Shown here in pieces: positions 1-9,015 of a stretch of 64,000 nucleotides of DNA. Within the stretch, counting starts at the first letter, position 1. Each line of letters begins with the position of its first letter. Both the position numbers and the translations under genes were made by a program. The DNA lies in NCBI GenBank assembly GCA_021108215.1, contig JAIORK010000049.1:124001-188000 (forward strand), given 5' to 3'. The notes under the pieces are model-generated. The model ran no database searches. It had not been told where the DNA came from and saw nothing but the letters and a program-made list of their open reading frames with translations. Source of the DNA: a bacterium (GTDB lineage: Bacteria > Oederibacteriota > JAAXVQ01 > JAUVAV01).

Positions 1-1375
1 CCAAAATCCCAATTTGGGTGATCCCGAGTAAAAGCAGCCAGACGGTAACCGGCAGTATGATGGTTTGCCATTGCTGTTGCCGCAGTCGCACAAAAAATGA
101 ATTCAACGCGACTCCTGAAAAAAGAAAAAATACCGGCATAATTGCAAAGCGGTTTTCAGAAGAAACGACCGTCCCCACATTAGTGAGCAGTACCACGAAA
201 AAAAGTCCGTACCAGGGCAGCAATTGTTTCCAGCGCCGACGCATCCAAAGCATCCCGATTACACCCAAGGGAAATACCACAGCAAAAGAAACCCAAGGCC
301 ACCGCAAAACGCCCACACGCTCGCGTACACTATAATAATTCAGACTGGTGGTATATTCGTAGTGATTGAAAAACATCAATAATTTATCCACTATGATCTT
401 TTTCCAATGATCTTTGTCGGACATAATCTCCCGCCAGGTCTGCCAAAACCAAAACCGATTTGATTCTCCATACGTCATGGGTCGATTCGTCATCTGTTCC
501 GCCCGTTCTTTAAAATACGGAATCTTTTTTTTTGCTGAAAATTTCATAGGGTCCAAGGGTTTATGAAAACCCGTGGCTTGCCGTGCATTCCCAAGATAAA
601 AATTCACACCCCCTTGCCCCGTAGTGAGCATGAGCTCGTTAAGTATGCTGTAATTCCGTATGGTTGCAGGTGAAATCATGACGAGCATACTGCCCAACAG
701 CAAAACACTTTTGAAAACTTGTTTGCGCCATTGACTCTGCGCAGCGTGATGCAAACCTATCCAGACCACCAAGGGAAAAACCATCCAAATACTCGCCGGT
801 CGCGTCAGTACCGCCATCCCCAGCAAAGCTCCCGGCAAACACCAGACCCATGGCGATGTTTGGCGCAATGCCCAATAGGCGGATGCCAGCACCAATAGCA
901 TAAACAAGTGAATCAGCGAGACGGCCAGCAATGTTCCGGCATAAAAAAGTCCCATTCCGTAAAACGCATTCAAGCCTGCCGCAATCAGGGCTACCGGACG
1001 GTTAAACAGGTGCTTGCCCAGCAAGAATAAAACAACACTGGAAAATACACCCATTACCATTTGAACAACAATAACCGCCAAAGGTTGAATCCCTGCCAAC
1101 CGGTAAACCAGGGCGATTAAAAAGGAGTAAAAGGGCGAATCGGTATACACGCCGGTTCCTAAAATTTCCCCTCCGAGAATGGATTTTGCCCATTGGTGAT
1201 AATGATCTGAAGTGCCGATCGGCTGAAAAAAAAGATCATTTGAAAAGACCTGCCGAAAAAAGAAGAGTTGAACCGCCAAACTCACAAACACCACGGCACC
1301 CAGCAGCCAAATATCCCTGCGGCCAACTTGTGGTTTCATTCGCGATAAAAACTGTATCATTCTATTTTCTAACAT
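1..1375 (-). CDS. GT39-like membrane glycosyltransferase (C-terminus cut by window edge)
   Basis: The frame is open from an ATG at 1375 to the first base of the window, 458 codons, so the C-terminus lies outside. It reads as a polytopic membrane protein of the PMT/ArnT (GT39) class, which moves sugars from lipid-phosphate carriers to proteins or lipids at the periplasmic face. After a first membrane helix (about residues 18-40) comes a periplasmic loop with an acidic site (TSDHYHQWAKSI) and then DSPFYSFLIALVYRLAG, the layout usual in this family. Many hydrophobic helices follow, and near the end a conserved-looking ENRFAIMPVFFLF stretch. The gene starts 18 bases after the stop of the exported protein upstream, so the two are probably co-transcribed. 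The substrate cannot be told from sequence. Family call fairly firm; exact activity inferred. Confidence 0.75.
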   Translation of the reverse strand, partial: MLENRMIQFLSRMKPQVGRRDIWLLGAVVFVSLAVQLFFFRQVFSNDLFFQPIGTSDHYHQWAKSILGGEILGTGVYTDSPFYSFLIALVYRLAGIQPLAVIVVQMVMGVFSSVVLFLLGKHLFNRPVALIAAGLNAFYGMGLFYAGTLLAVSLIHLFMLLVLASAYWALRQTSPWVWCLPGALLGMAVLTRPASIWMVFPLVVWIGLHHAAQSQWRKQVFKSVLLLGSMLVMISPATIRNYSILNELMLTTGQGGVNFYLGNARQATGFHKPLDPMKFSAKKKIPYFKERAEQMTNRPMTYGESNRFWFWQTWREIMSDKDHWKKIIVDKLLMFFNHYEYTTSLNYYSVRERVGVLRWPWVSFAVVFPLGVIGMLWMRRRWKQLLPWYGLFFVVLLTNVGTVVSSENRFAIMPVFFLFSGVALNSFFVRLRQQQWQTIILPVTVWLLLLGITQIGIL

Positions 1376-1393
1376 TAAACCATTCCCTGCCGG

Positions 1394-2161
1394 TTACCAG
1401 TGATAGGAAATTTCCACGCGCCCACCGCCGGGTAGCCAGGCAACCGAAACGCCCATGGCGTCTTGCCGGTCGACCAAGTAACCTTCATTTCCTGTAATAT
1501 AAATTTGTTCTTCAAAATAGGAGGTCAGGATTGTGGCCGCAGCCCAGGCAGTAAAAAAACCGCCGGCTTCCCACCAGTTTTGATTAATGGCCTGACCAAC
1601 ACCGGGAACCATTGATGCCATACCGGTCCACATCGCAGCGGTCCGGTCGTGGTTTTGGGCATACTGTTTGTTCGTGGCATGCAGCATGGCGTAAGTCATG
1701 ATGCCGTTACGGAGTAATAGTGAAGAAAAATAAAGCGGCATAAACGATTCAGCACCGGTTTGCTTCTTCCGGGTAAATTCCAGTTGGCGGACTGTTCCAA
1801 ATGACACGGTGGCGGCCAGGAGCAGCAAACTGCCTTGAAGATAATCCTGATTGATCATCTGCCCGGCACCGGGGAGCAAAGAGGCGGCACCAATCCAATA
1901 GGCCTCTTGATCCTCGCGTCCCCGGTCCATCGCAGTCAGCATGGCTTCACAGGTTGCATAGCGCTTGAGTAAAAAAAACGTCCCTTCGTGCAACAGACGC
2001 AAGTCCTGCATCTGTTCCTGCAAAAAGCTTTCTTGATCCACCGACGGAAAGTGATCTCCCTCACCATAAAACCCACTCTCTGCGTATGCGTGGTTTCCGG
2101 CACTTGCCGAAAAGGTGATGAAGATAACCGCAAACAACAGTATGTGTTTATAAAATCGCAT
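1394..2161 (-). CDS. Exported protein with two LPGxGQ-type hydrophobic repeats (DUF5683-like)
   Basis: A 255-residue protein of unknown function. The N-terminus is a signal peptide (FAVIFITFSASAGNHAYA). Two internal repeats match each other: SLLPGAGQMINQDYLQG near residue 95 and SMVPGVGQAINQNWWEAG near residue 185. Each is followed by a hydrophobic stretch. This proline-glycine-glutamine motif before a membrane helix is typical of the DUF5683/TM2-like small membrane families, often found in envelope clusters. The ATG at 2161 is chosen because AGGAG lies about 7 bases ahead of it; an ATG two codons earlier has no room for a ribosome site. The start overlaps the end of the metallo-hydrolase gene by 14 bases, implying coupling. 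Family assignment is by motif only. Confidence 0.65.
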   Translation of the reverse strand: MRFYKHILLFAVIFITFSASAGNHAYAESGFYGEGDHFPSVDQESFLQEQMQDLRLLHEGTFFLLKRYATCEAMLTAMDRGREDQEAYWIGAASLLPGAGQMINQDYLQGSLLLLAATVSFGTVRQLEFTRKKQTGAESFMPLYFSSLLLRNGIMTYAMLHATNKQYAQNHDRTAAMWTGMASMVPGVGQAINQNWWEAGGFFTAWAAATILTSYFEEQIYITGNEGYLVDRQDAMGVSVAWLPGGGRVEISYHW

Positions 2162-2807
2162 GTTCATCTCCTGATGACGATGTCACGAAGGGATTATTGA
2201 TTTTCTCAAAACCAATGGTGGTTTCAGGACCATGACCTGGTAAAACCCGGACAGTATCCGGCAACTTAAATAATTTTTTCTGAATACTGTCGATAATCCG
2301 CGCAGCGTCTCCCCCCGGTAAATCCGTACGCCCGATGGATCGTGCAAATAATGTATCACCGGAAAACAGCAAATCGCCGTGATGCAGGCAAATTGACCCG
2401 GGTGAATGCCCCGGCGTCTCGATGACGGAAAAAACCGTCTCGCCCAGCGTAATCGCGTCTCCCGCTTGCAGATAACGGTCCGCCGGTGGAGAGATAATTT
2501 CCAAACCCAATCCTTTTGAAAGATTCGCAGAGGCATCTGTAAGCATTTTTTTATCTGCATAATGGATCATCAATGCCGCAGCTGTTTTCATTTTAAAAAA
2601 TGCATTGGCTCCAATATGATCGGCATGCCCGTGTGTATTAATGATTGCCGTCAGATGAAGTCCCACCGCTTGCAAAACATCCCAAAGCTGCGGATCATCA
2701 CCACCCGGATCAACAATCAGGGCCTGCCGGGAATCGGTTTCCCAACAAAGATAACAGTTGGTGGCAAGCAGCCCTACTTCAAACGCCCGTATTTGCAAGG
2801 CTCCCAT
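2148..2807 (-). CDS. Metallo-beta-lactamase-fold hydrolase (glyoxalase II-like)
   Basis: A 219-residue MBL-fold enzyme of the YcbL/hydroxyacylglutathione-hydrolase type. The metal-binding signature THGHADHIG is near residue 58, with further ligands in ETPGHSPGS (about 132), SGDTLF (about 148) and a final LPGHGPET (about 190). Glyoxalase II enzymes hydrolyse S-lactoylglutathione; short members like this one act on various thioesters and lack the C-terminal glutathione-binding domain of full GloB. Its ATG overlaps the TAA of the STAS gene by one base (TAATG), so the two are translated together, and it overlaps the exported-protein gene downstream by 14 bases. The physiological substrate is unknown. 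Confidence 0.85.
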   Translation of the reverse strand: MGALQIRAFEVGLLATNCYLCWETDSRQALIVDPGGDDPQLWDVLQAVGLHLTAIINTHGHADHIGANAFFKMKTAAALMIHYADKKMLTDASANLSKGLGLEIISPPADRYLQAGDAITLGETVFSVIETPGHSPGSICLHHGDLLFSGDTLFARSIGRTDLPGGDAARIIDSIQKKLFKLPDTVRVLPGHGPETTIGFEKINNPFVTSSSGDEHAIL

Positions 2808-3166
2808 TACGTCCCAAAACTCCGCACAGCATCTTCCACTGCATCAAATGTGGAAAGGACATTAAAAAATTCGAGCAGTTTGAAAATATCATCTACTTCC
2901 GGTGTCAGACAGGCTAATTTCAGATCACCGCCCTGACGGCGAAGCTCCTTGAGCTCACCAATAAAAATACCCCAACCGGCACTGCTGATATAATCCACCC
3001 GGCTCAAATCCATAATCACTTTGAATTGCTTTTTGGCGATCACATCCTCCAGCGCCCGGCTGACCGAACGGGACGTATCCGTGTCAATCAACCCGGTAAC
3101 ACGAATAATGGCAATCTCTAAATTGGCGCCTTCGTAATCAATATTAATTTGAACACCGTGATCCAT
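2807..3166 (-). CDS. STAS-domain protein (anti-sigma-factor antagonist type)
   Basis: A single STAS domain of 119 residues. The core has VIMDLSRVDYISSAGWGIFIGEL, in which the serine pair at about residue 63-64 sits where SpoIIAA and RsbV are phosphorylated by their serine kinases. Such proteins work in partner switching: unphosphorylated, they bind an anti-sigma kinase and free its sigma factor. No RsbW-like kinase or sigma factor is in the window, so the partner must be elsewhere. A good ribosome site (GGGGGA) precedes the ATG. It overlaps the metallo-hydrolase start by one base and lies 30 bases after the chemotaxis transducer gene. Two RsbRD-like sensor domains occur at 30-39 kb, so this signalling style recurs. 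Confidence 0.85.
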   Translation of the reverse strand: MDHGVQINIDYEGANLEIAIIRVTGLIDTDTSRSVSRALEDVIAKKQFKVIMDLSRVDYISSAGWGIFIGELKELRRQGGDLKLACLTPEVDDIFKLLEFFNVLSTFDAVEDAVRSFGT

Positions 3167-3196
3167 TGTTTCCCCCCTTCAAAACTGCTTTGTGCC

Positions 3197-4429
3197 TTAT
3201 TGTTGTTCCGCCTCGATGGCCGATTGCATGTTTAGTTTCCGTAAATTTTCATACTCTATTACCAGGGTGTTTAAAATAGTTGTCTGCTCCGAAGCTTCAT
3301 TTCCCATCCCGGACAGCATGTGTGTGCATTCCTGCAGTACGTTATCCAGCCGCTCCAGGAGCTTATTCATGAGGTGGCTGTCATTGCTGGACTCAACGGT
3401 AATGTCCTTGATACGCCCCACAACTTTGTCCATCGCTTTGACCTCGTTGACGATATGCATAAACGTATCTCCGACGGCATAGACCACTTTAATATTTTCT
3501 TCAAGTTTATTGGTATTGTGCATGGCATTGATCGCATTGGCGGTACGTATTTCAATCTCGCGAATCATCCCGCCGATTTCCTCAGTCGCTTTTTTCGATG
3601 ATTCCGACAGTGTTCGGATCTCGTTGGCCACAACGGAAAAACCTTTCCCCGCTTCACCGGCACGCGCCGCCTCAATACCGGCATTCAAGGACAGCAGTTC
3701 CGTGCGACGGCTAATCGCCGCGATGGTCGTGATGAATTGACTCACATGGCGCGACATTTCATTGAGTTCCTGAATAATTTGAGTGGATGAACCCATGGTA
3801 CTTTTTAATTCACTGATCGCCCGTATTTCATGACCCACACTTTTAATCCCGCCACTCGCGGTTTTGCTGGTCGCCGAGGTATCCTCCGCCATCTCCACGG
3901 CTGACAAATTCACTTTTTCCGCAGCAATTGCCAACGCACGATTAATCTTTATAATTTTTTTAAGTTGATCCAATGCCGTCGCCACTTTGTCCTGGAGTAC
4001 CGAATATTTTTCCAACACTGCGCATAGGGGGCGGGTGGTCTTGGGAGAAAGTGCTTTTAGCGGCTGCATCTCTGCTGTCATCTTGTGTGAAGATAAAGCG
4101 CTTTTTTCCAGTTGATCCATTTTTTCAGATATAAGCGTGAGTTCCTGCTCAAAAGCCATCAAAACATCGTCCTTGGCCGGACCGCCTATACGTCTTCCCA
4201 TAAGGGTATTTTTAATTAAATATGAAAGGTCGGCAAATATTTTATTTATAATAATATAATGTAAAAAAATTGTAGTTATCGAACTGATCAATAAAACACA
4301 TAAAATCAATAAGAAAATATGAATCTTATCAAAAAACCGGAGCGAAAGGAGTGCCGTCATACATCCCATTGCCATCCCGGAAACGACAGATCCCCAAATT
4401 TTAATATTAGATAGTGGCATGATATTCAT
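3197..4429 (-). CDS. Methyl-accepting chemotaxis-type signal transducer without periplasmic sensor
   Basis: About 410 residues. Two membrane helices (about residues 8-30 and 36-62) are joined by only a few residues, so there is no periplasmic ligand domain. A long helical region follows, then the MCP signalling hairpin [20 protein letters not shown] with [19 protein letters not shown], which contacts CheA and CheW. With no obvious HAMP or sensor it may sense membrane state or work with another protein. The ATG at 4429 is preferred over an upstream TTG in frame at 4438; neither has a strong ribosome site. No cheA, cheW or cheY gene is in the window. The 171 bases between this gene and hydF hold no gene. 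Confidence 0.85.
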   Translation of the reverse strand: MNIMPLSNIKIWGSVVSGMAMGCMTALLSLRFFDKIHIFLLILCVLLISSITTIFLHYIIINKIFADLSYLIKNTLMGRRIGGPAKDDVLMAFEQELTLISEKMDQLEKSALSSHKMTAEMQPLKALSPKTTRPLCAVLEKYSVLQDKVATALDQLKKIIKINRALAIAAEKVNLSAVEMAEDTSATSKTASGGIKSVGHEIRAISELKSTMGSSTQIIQELNEMSRHVSQFITTIAAISRRTELLSLNAGIEAARAGEAGKGFSVVANEIRTLSESSKKATEEIGGMIREIEIRTANAINAMHNTNKLEENIKVVYAVGDTFMHIVNEVKAMDKVVGRIKDITVESSNDSHLMNKLLERLDNVLQECTHMLSGMGNEASEQTTILNTLVIEYENLRKLNMQSAIEAEQQ

Positions 4430-4600
4430 AACAACCAAAGTCTACCATATTATTATTCCGGAAACCGCTCATTTTTCACCTTTTTAGCCTGGCACGGCGC
4501 TATTCCATCGTATGATAAACTTCACTTTAGGCCAGAATTGCCTCCGCCTCTCATTGGCACAATTTTTTAGTCACAACTCGGAACAGCTGATTTTGTCCAA

Positions 4601-5827
4601 TCAGGCAGGGGGATGATCCAACAAATCCTGTATTCCTGGAAAAGGTGATAGAATCCGTTCAAATACACCAAGCGATTTGGCAATCACCAATCCATAATTA
4701 GCGATCGGGACACCCGCTTCCTGCGCCCGTAAAATCCTGGTCAGAACTTCCCTGCGATTGGTCATGCAGGCACCACAGTGAATGATCAGTCGATAAGAAG
4801 ATAAGTCTGCTGGAAAATCATGACCCGCTTCATGCTCAAATAAAAGATCACCACCCACATATTGCATCAGCCATCTGGGTATTTTCACACGTCCGATATC
4901 CTCACCGATCGGATGATGGCTGCAAGATTCCAGAATTAAAATGCGGTCGCCGGGTTTCAGGTGATCAATTGTCTGCGTCCCTTTCACAAACGTTTCCAAG
5001 TCCCCTTTCCATCGCGCAAAAAGAACGGAAAATCCAGTCAAGGGAACCGAGGCCGGAACATCTGCATTGACCTTCAAGATCGCTTGCGAATCGGTGATAA
5101 CAAGTTGCGGCGGATGTTTAAGATTATCTAAAAGATCCAACAACTCACGTTCCTTCACCACCAGCGCTTTGGCATCACAATCCAGTACTTCACGAATCAC
5201 TTGTACTTGCGGGAGAATTAATCGTCCTTTGGGCGCTTCAAGATCTACCGGCACAACCATAATCACCGTATCACCCGGGCCGATAAGGTCCGCAACAATC
5301 GGGAGGTCATTGAAAAAAGATTCCGGTGCATGATCCACAATGGCTTTGCGCAAAATATCAATACCTGTACCGGTTTTCGCAGAAACCAAAACCGGGGTTT
5401 CATTATTTTCCAGGGACTTTCCGACCAGATCCGAAGCCGGGGATCCCAGATCAGATTTATTGATGACAACAATAAAAGGTATTTTTCTTTGTTTCAATTG
5501 TTGAATGACTTTGTGTTCGGGCTGGCCCCATTGTGTATCCAATACGACAAATGCCATATCCACGCGATCCATGGCTGCCATTGTTTTTTCAATACGCTTG
5601 TTACCGAGCGATCCGGTATCATCCAAGCCTGCCGTGTCTAAAAAAATCACCGGACCAATCGGTTTGAGTTCAATGGGTTTGCTGACAACATCGGTTGTGG
5701 TGCCGGGTATCTCCGATACAATTGCAACGTCCTGGCCGGTGACGGCATTTAAAAGTGTCGACTTCCCGACATTCCTTCTTCCGAAAATGCCGATGTGCAT
5801 CCGCATGCCTTGGGGGGTATCCTGCAT
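4601..5827 (-). CDS. hydF: [FeFe] hydrogenase maturation GTPase HydF
   Basis: HydF is the scaffold on which the two-iron subcluster of the [FeFe] hydrogenase active site is completed before transfer to the apo-enzyme. The 408 residues fit the family length. The N-terminal GTPase domain has the P-loop GRRNVGKST (about 16-24), DTAG, NKSD and SAK motifs. The C-terminal iron-sulfur domain has ESCSHHPIGEDIGRVKIPRW (about residue 300) and HCGACM (about 350), which supply the three cysteines that bind the [4Fe-4S] cluster. The ATG has a clear ribosome site (AAAGGA, 8 bases upstream). The roughly 200-base upstream region carries a sequence shared with the aspA upstream region (6014-6028). hydE and the hydrogenase are nearby; hydG is not in the window. 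Confidence 0.96.
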   Translation of the reverse strand: MQDTPQGMRMHIGIFGRRNVGKSTLLNAVTGQDVAIVSEIPGTTTDVVSKPIELKPIGPVIFLDTAGLDDTGSLGNKRIEKTMAAMDRVDMAFVVLDTQWGQPEHKVIQQLKQRKIPFIVVINKSDLGSPASDLVGKSLENNETPVLVSAKTGTGIDILRKAIVDHAPESFFNDLPIVADLIGPGDTVIMVVPVDLEAPKGRLILPQVQVIREVLDCDAKALVVKERELLDLLDNLKHPPQLVITDSQAILKVNADVPASVPLTGFSVLFARWKGDLETFVKGTQTIDHLKPGDRILILESCSHHPIGEDIGRVKIPRWLMQYVGGDLLFEHEAGHDFPADLSSYRLIIHCGACMTNRREVLTRILRAQEAGVPIANYGLVIAKSLGVFERILSPFPGIQDLLDHPPA

Positions 5828-6013
5828 TTTACGTGTCCTTTCAAGAGATGACGATATCCGATATGATACGGCATCCTGTCCAAAAAAGAAATTCCAAACT
5901 CCCCGAACACCTATTTAGCCATTTTAAGCATAAATAATTACGATAAAAAGCCTGTTTTAAAAGCAAAAGAGAGCACACCGACATTTTTGTAATATATTAT
6001 TGATAATTTACTA

Positions 6014-6028
6014 AATAGTATTATCGGC
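6014..6028 (-). promoter_or_regulatory. Shared upstream motif, hydF copy
   Basis: AATAGTATTATCGGC on the plus strand, about 190 bases before the hydF ATG and just beyond the deaminase stop. It matches 14 of 15 bases of the copy at 8046-8060. In the direction of transcription it is directly preceded by TTGACAAAAC, which could be a -35 element. Confidence 0.35.
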
Positions 6029-6034
6029 GTTTTG

Positions 6035-6517
6035 TCAATACGTCTGACTTTTTGCGCTCCGGCGCCAGCGGTCAAACAAATCCACGCAAGCATCGCGCAA
6101 GATATGCTTCGTAATTTTCATCGGACTTCCCGAGAGTGCCAGCATTTTAGAATTGGAAATACGCAACTCGCGAAAACCGGATTTTTCTGCATCCGCAATC
6201 CCCGCACCATAAACAATGCGCGAAATTCCCGCCCAGTGACACGCGCTAAAACACATCGGACACGGTTCGCACGTCGAGTAAATTGTCGTGCCCGGCAAAT
6301 GAACCGTTTGAAGTTTCTTGCACACCTTGCGAATTACTTCAACCTCGGCATGTGCTGTAATATCCTTATTTTTCCATACTTTATTGTGACTTCGCGCCAG
6401 GACCACCCCGTCTTTTACAATACAGGCACCAAAGGGTGTTTGGCCTTTTTCAATACCCGCGATCGCACTTTTGATCGCCTGTTGCATAAACACAAAATCA
6501 TCTGATTGATTATTCAT
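6035..6517 (-). CDS. Nucleobase/nucleoside deaminase (guanine deaminase-like)
   Basis: A 160-residue zinc deaminase of the cytidine/deoxycytidylate superfamily. The metal-binding and catalytic motif HAEVEVIRKVCKK (about 56-68) pairs with TCEPCPMCFSACHWAGI (about 86-102). The overall pattern (TPFGACIVKDG near the start, HAEVxxIR, then TCEPCPMC) is closest in memory to GuaD, which turns guanine into xanthine and ammonia; tRNA adenosine deaminase TadA is the main alternative. The ATG at 6517 has AAAAGGA just upstream and overlaps the aspA stop by 8 bases; a longer in-frame start at 6583 would lie deep in aspA and is rejected. Tight coupling to aspA inside a hydrogenase-maturation region is unusual, and both enzymes release ammonia. 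Confidence 0.85.
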   Translation of the reverse strand: MNNQSDDFVFMQQAIKSAIAGIEKGQTPFGACIVKDGVVLARSHNKVWKNKDITAHAEVEVIRKVCKKLQTVHLPGTTIYSTCEPCPMCFSACHWAGISRIVYGAGIADAEKSGFRELRISNSKMLALSGSPMKITKHILRDACVDLFDRWRRSAKSQTY

Positions 6518-7931
6518 GTTCCTTTTTCCCTTTCCGAATCGTGCCCAGTGCATTAACCGCTTCCGGCGTAATGAGTGCCTCACACGCTTCCAACGAAAGC
6601 CTGGTTATTTTGTGAGCAGCTGTTATAAAATCACAATTGTTGTCTTGCATGTGTTTCGCAACCTCGGTCGCTTTGTGATATCCCACCACCGGAACCAAAA
6701 CCGTTGCAATGGCCCGGCTGCGAATCGCATGTCCACGGCATTGCTCTTCATCAGCCGTAATTCCCTTCACACATTTTTCCGCCATGAGAAAATTCGCATT
6801 CCCTAATATTACCAGCGACTCTATCATATCCAGCGCGACCAATGGAAGAAAAGCATTTAGTTCCATTTGGCCGGATCCCAGTGCCCAGGCAACAGCATGC
6901 TCATGCCCGGAAACCTGGATGGCAACTTGCGTGATCATTTCCGCCATCACCGGATTAATTTTGTTCGGCATAATTGACGAGCCGCTCTGGACTGCCGGTA
7001 AATGAATTTCCCCGATCCCTCCATCCGGCCCCATTGCCATCATTCTCAAATCTCCGGAGATTTTCATTAAATTCATTGCATGGGTTTTTAGCATGCCCAT
7101 GACTTCAACCAGAGCATCCTGATTCTGGGTCGCCTCTAATAAATTTTCAGCTCTTGATAGCGGTAAATCAGTTATGACTCGCAATTCATCAGCTACTCTA
7201 AAAACATAGTCCTGCGGAGCCCCCATTCCCGTCCCTATGGCTGTTCCACCCAGATTAATAACCCGAATTCTCTCAGTGCACTTAAAAATCCGCCATCGAT
7301 CCCGGCTCAAAACTTCAGCCCAGGCACCAAAACTCCTTCCCAGCGTCATGGGAACTGCATCCATAAGCTCAGTCCGGGCAATTTTGATACATTTTGCGAA
7401 TTCTTTTTCCTTCTCCTGAAAGGATTCCTGTAAAATCGTTATATTTTGTTCTAATTTCTTCAATAGTCTAAAAACAGCTATTCTAAGAGCTGTTGGATAG
7501 GTGTCGTTTGTGGATTGATGTAAATTAACATGCTCCAAAGGATCACACTTTCTATAATCACCCTTTTGATGTTTCATTATTTCAAGCGCACGATTTGCGA
7601 CTACTTCACACATATTTAAATTCGTACTCGTTCCGGCACCACCTTGATAGGCGTCTACAATAATGCTTGAAATCAAATCATTTTCCTCAATTTCCCGACA
7701 TGCTTTTTCGATCGCCTCAGAGATATGCCTATCCAGGTAACCAAGCTTATTGTTTGTTACTGCACAAGCCCGCTTTACATTTGCAAATGCAATAATGAGC
7801 TCTCGGGGGATTTTTCTGCCTGAGATACTAAAATTCTCAAAAGCGCGTGCAGTGTGAATTCCCCAATACTCATCCCCGGGAATTTCCCGAACTCCTAAAA
7901 TATCCTTCTCTATTCGACTTTCCGTCCCCAT
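6510..7931 (-). CDS. aspA: Aspartate ammonia-lyase
   Basis: AspA interconverts aspartate with fumarate and ammonia. The 473 residues match the family length. The fumarase/aspartase signature GSSIMPNKINPVMAE (about residue 316) contains the catalytic-loop serine, and the N-terminal ESRIEKDILGVREIPGDEYWG and the GGAGTSTNLNMCEV and HVNLHQSTNDTYPTA blocks are typical of AspA rather than fumarase. An AAAGGCGG ribosome site lies about 10 bases before the ATG. It overlaps the deaminase gene and lies between hydE and hydF. From general knowledge aspA is a recurring neighbour of hydE/hydF/hydG in anaerobes, so this placement is probably functional, perhaps as an ammonia source for the azadithiolate bridge; that is inference. 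Confidence 0.93.
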   Translation of the reverse strand: MGTESRIEKDILGVREIPGDEYWGIHTARAFENFSISGRKIPRELIIAFANVKRACAVTNNKLGYLDRHISEAIEKACREIEENDLISSIIVDAYQGGAGTSTNLNMCEVVANRALEIMKHQKGDYRKCDPLEHVNLHQSTNDTYPTALRIAVFRLLKKLEQNITILQESFQEKEKEFAKCIKIARTELMDAVPMTLGRSFGAWAEVLSRDRWRIFKCTERIRVINLGGTAIGTGMGAPQDYVFRVADELRVITDLPLSRAENLLEATQNQDALVEVMGMLKTHAMNLMKISGDLRMMAMGPDGGIGEIHLPAVQSGSSIMPNKINPVMAEMITQVAIQVSGHEHAVAWALGSGQMELNAFLPLVALDMIESLVILGNANFLMAEKCVKGITADEEQCRGHAIRSRAIATVLVPVVGYHKATEVAKHMQDNNCDFITAAHKITRLSLEACEALITPEAVNALGTIRKGKKEHE

Positions 7932-8045
7932 AATAACATACCGCCTTTCATCATTTGCTGAAACACCACTTTATTCGTATCTTGTTTAGCACGAACTATG
8001 ATATATAAATACTGTTATTACAATAATTTATTTAAATACATAAAC

Positions 8046-8060
8046 AATAGTATTGTCGGC
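8046..8060 (-). promoter_or_regulatory. Shared upstream motif, aspA copy
   Basis: AATAGTATTGTCGGC on the plus strand (GCCGACAATACTATT in the direction of transcription), about 115 bases before the aspA ATG. The same sequence with one change (AATAGTATTATCGGC) is at 6014-6028 upstream of hydF. Position and identity suggest a common operator or promoter element; no known regulator is recognised. Confidence 0.35.
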
Positions 8061-8902
8061 TAGGATGGTGTCTCCAACGCTTCTTTTACTCCTTAAATAT
8101 CATTATGCCTTGTTGCATGACAAATACCCATAAATCATATTTTTAATTCAATTGCTTATATTTCTGTTCAGATATATACCCCACAACTCACAAAACCAAT
8201 AATGACAATTCTTTGTATAGGATTTAAAAAAATGTACAATCCATTAAGAAGCAATGTACTATCCATTCCTGAATTTTGCTGTTTTTATACGGAACACATC
8301 TTCAACAAGAATTGTCCTTATTTTATAAATACAATAAACATATAAAAACACTATGTTACACTTTGTGGTACACTTAAATATTCCAAATTTTATCACCCAA
8401 AAAAGCTTGTCACTCTATTAATATGTTATGCCGTTTGGAGTGTTCAATTAATTGCATCAAATACTCCGATTTCTATTCATCATAATTAATATGGATGCTT
8501 ACTTTAAACAACAAATTATTTCATCCGGAAATATTATTTTGCCGCATAAGTGGTATTTAGGAACACTTAGGCTCTCTTGCGGACAAAAATTGTCATTCTA
8601 AATACAGATTGGCAGAGAAATCATCCTCCACTTTAGACTCGTGATAAAAATTACAAGCAGAGAAAACCAAACGTCCTAATTACATAAAAAAAACAGTTCC
8701 TTAGCCGTGAACAATTGCAACCTATAAAAACACTTATTTTAAAAGATTTTTACAGGTGAAAACACTAATGTGTCACATAGCAGGAACACTTGAATCTATT
8801 TAAGTGAGATTTTTTATTATTTCCATGGAGGATATTCCCTTTGGTATGACTATACATTACCACCACCTACTCACACTTGTTGAATCCTCCCATAAAAATA
8901 CC

Positions 8903-8990
8903 ACGGGCAGCTTACCCGGCATTCGCCCCCGCATACGCGGGGCAAGCTGGGCAGGCTGTCTCCATCGTGTTCGCGCTAGCGCGATAAATC
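8903..8990 (+). repeat. Dispersed repeat, copy A (left of hydE)
   Basis: GC-rich element inside an AT-rich gap. It shares CTTACCCGGCA, CATTCGCC, GGGCAGGCTGT and CCATCGTGTTCGC-CTAGC-CGATAA with the copy at 14271-14333, in the same orientation. It contains a perfect 14-base palindrome TCGCGCTAGCGCGA at 8971-8984 and the sequence at 8927-8945 that recurs, inverted, in the palindromic element at 53395-53413. It has no coding capacity of its own. Probably a non-autonomous dispersed repeat. Confidence 0.7.
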
Positions 8991-9015
8991 CCAATACCAC
9001 TTTTTTCGAAAATGC

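Larger units (their letters stand above)
7932..9015. other. AT-rich 1.1 kb gap between aspA and hydE
   Basis: No convincing gene in either direction. The stretch is much richer in A and T than its surroundings and has stops in all frames. It probably holds the aspA promoter near 7980-8060, the AATAGTATTRTCGGC sequence shared with the hydF upstream region (8046-8060), scattered short repeats around ACACTTA (near 8364, 8569, 8727, 8781), and the dispersed repeat at 8903-8990 near its right end. The maturase hydG often belongs in this neighbourhood but would need about 1.4 kb, and no trace of its CxxxCxxC radical-SAM motif was seen. It may be the scar of a lost gene or a simple insertion of repeats. 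Confidence 0.6.

Noticed and set aside
6518..6583. Longer N-terminus for the deaminase
   Set aside because: It would lie inside aspA with no ribosome site, while the ATG at 6517 has one and gives a normal family start.
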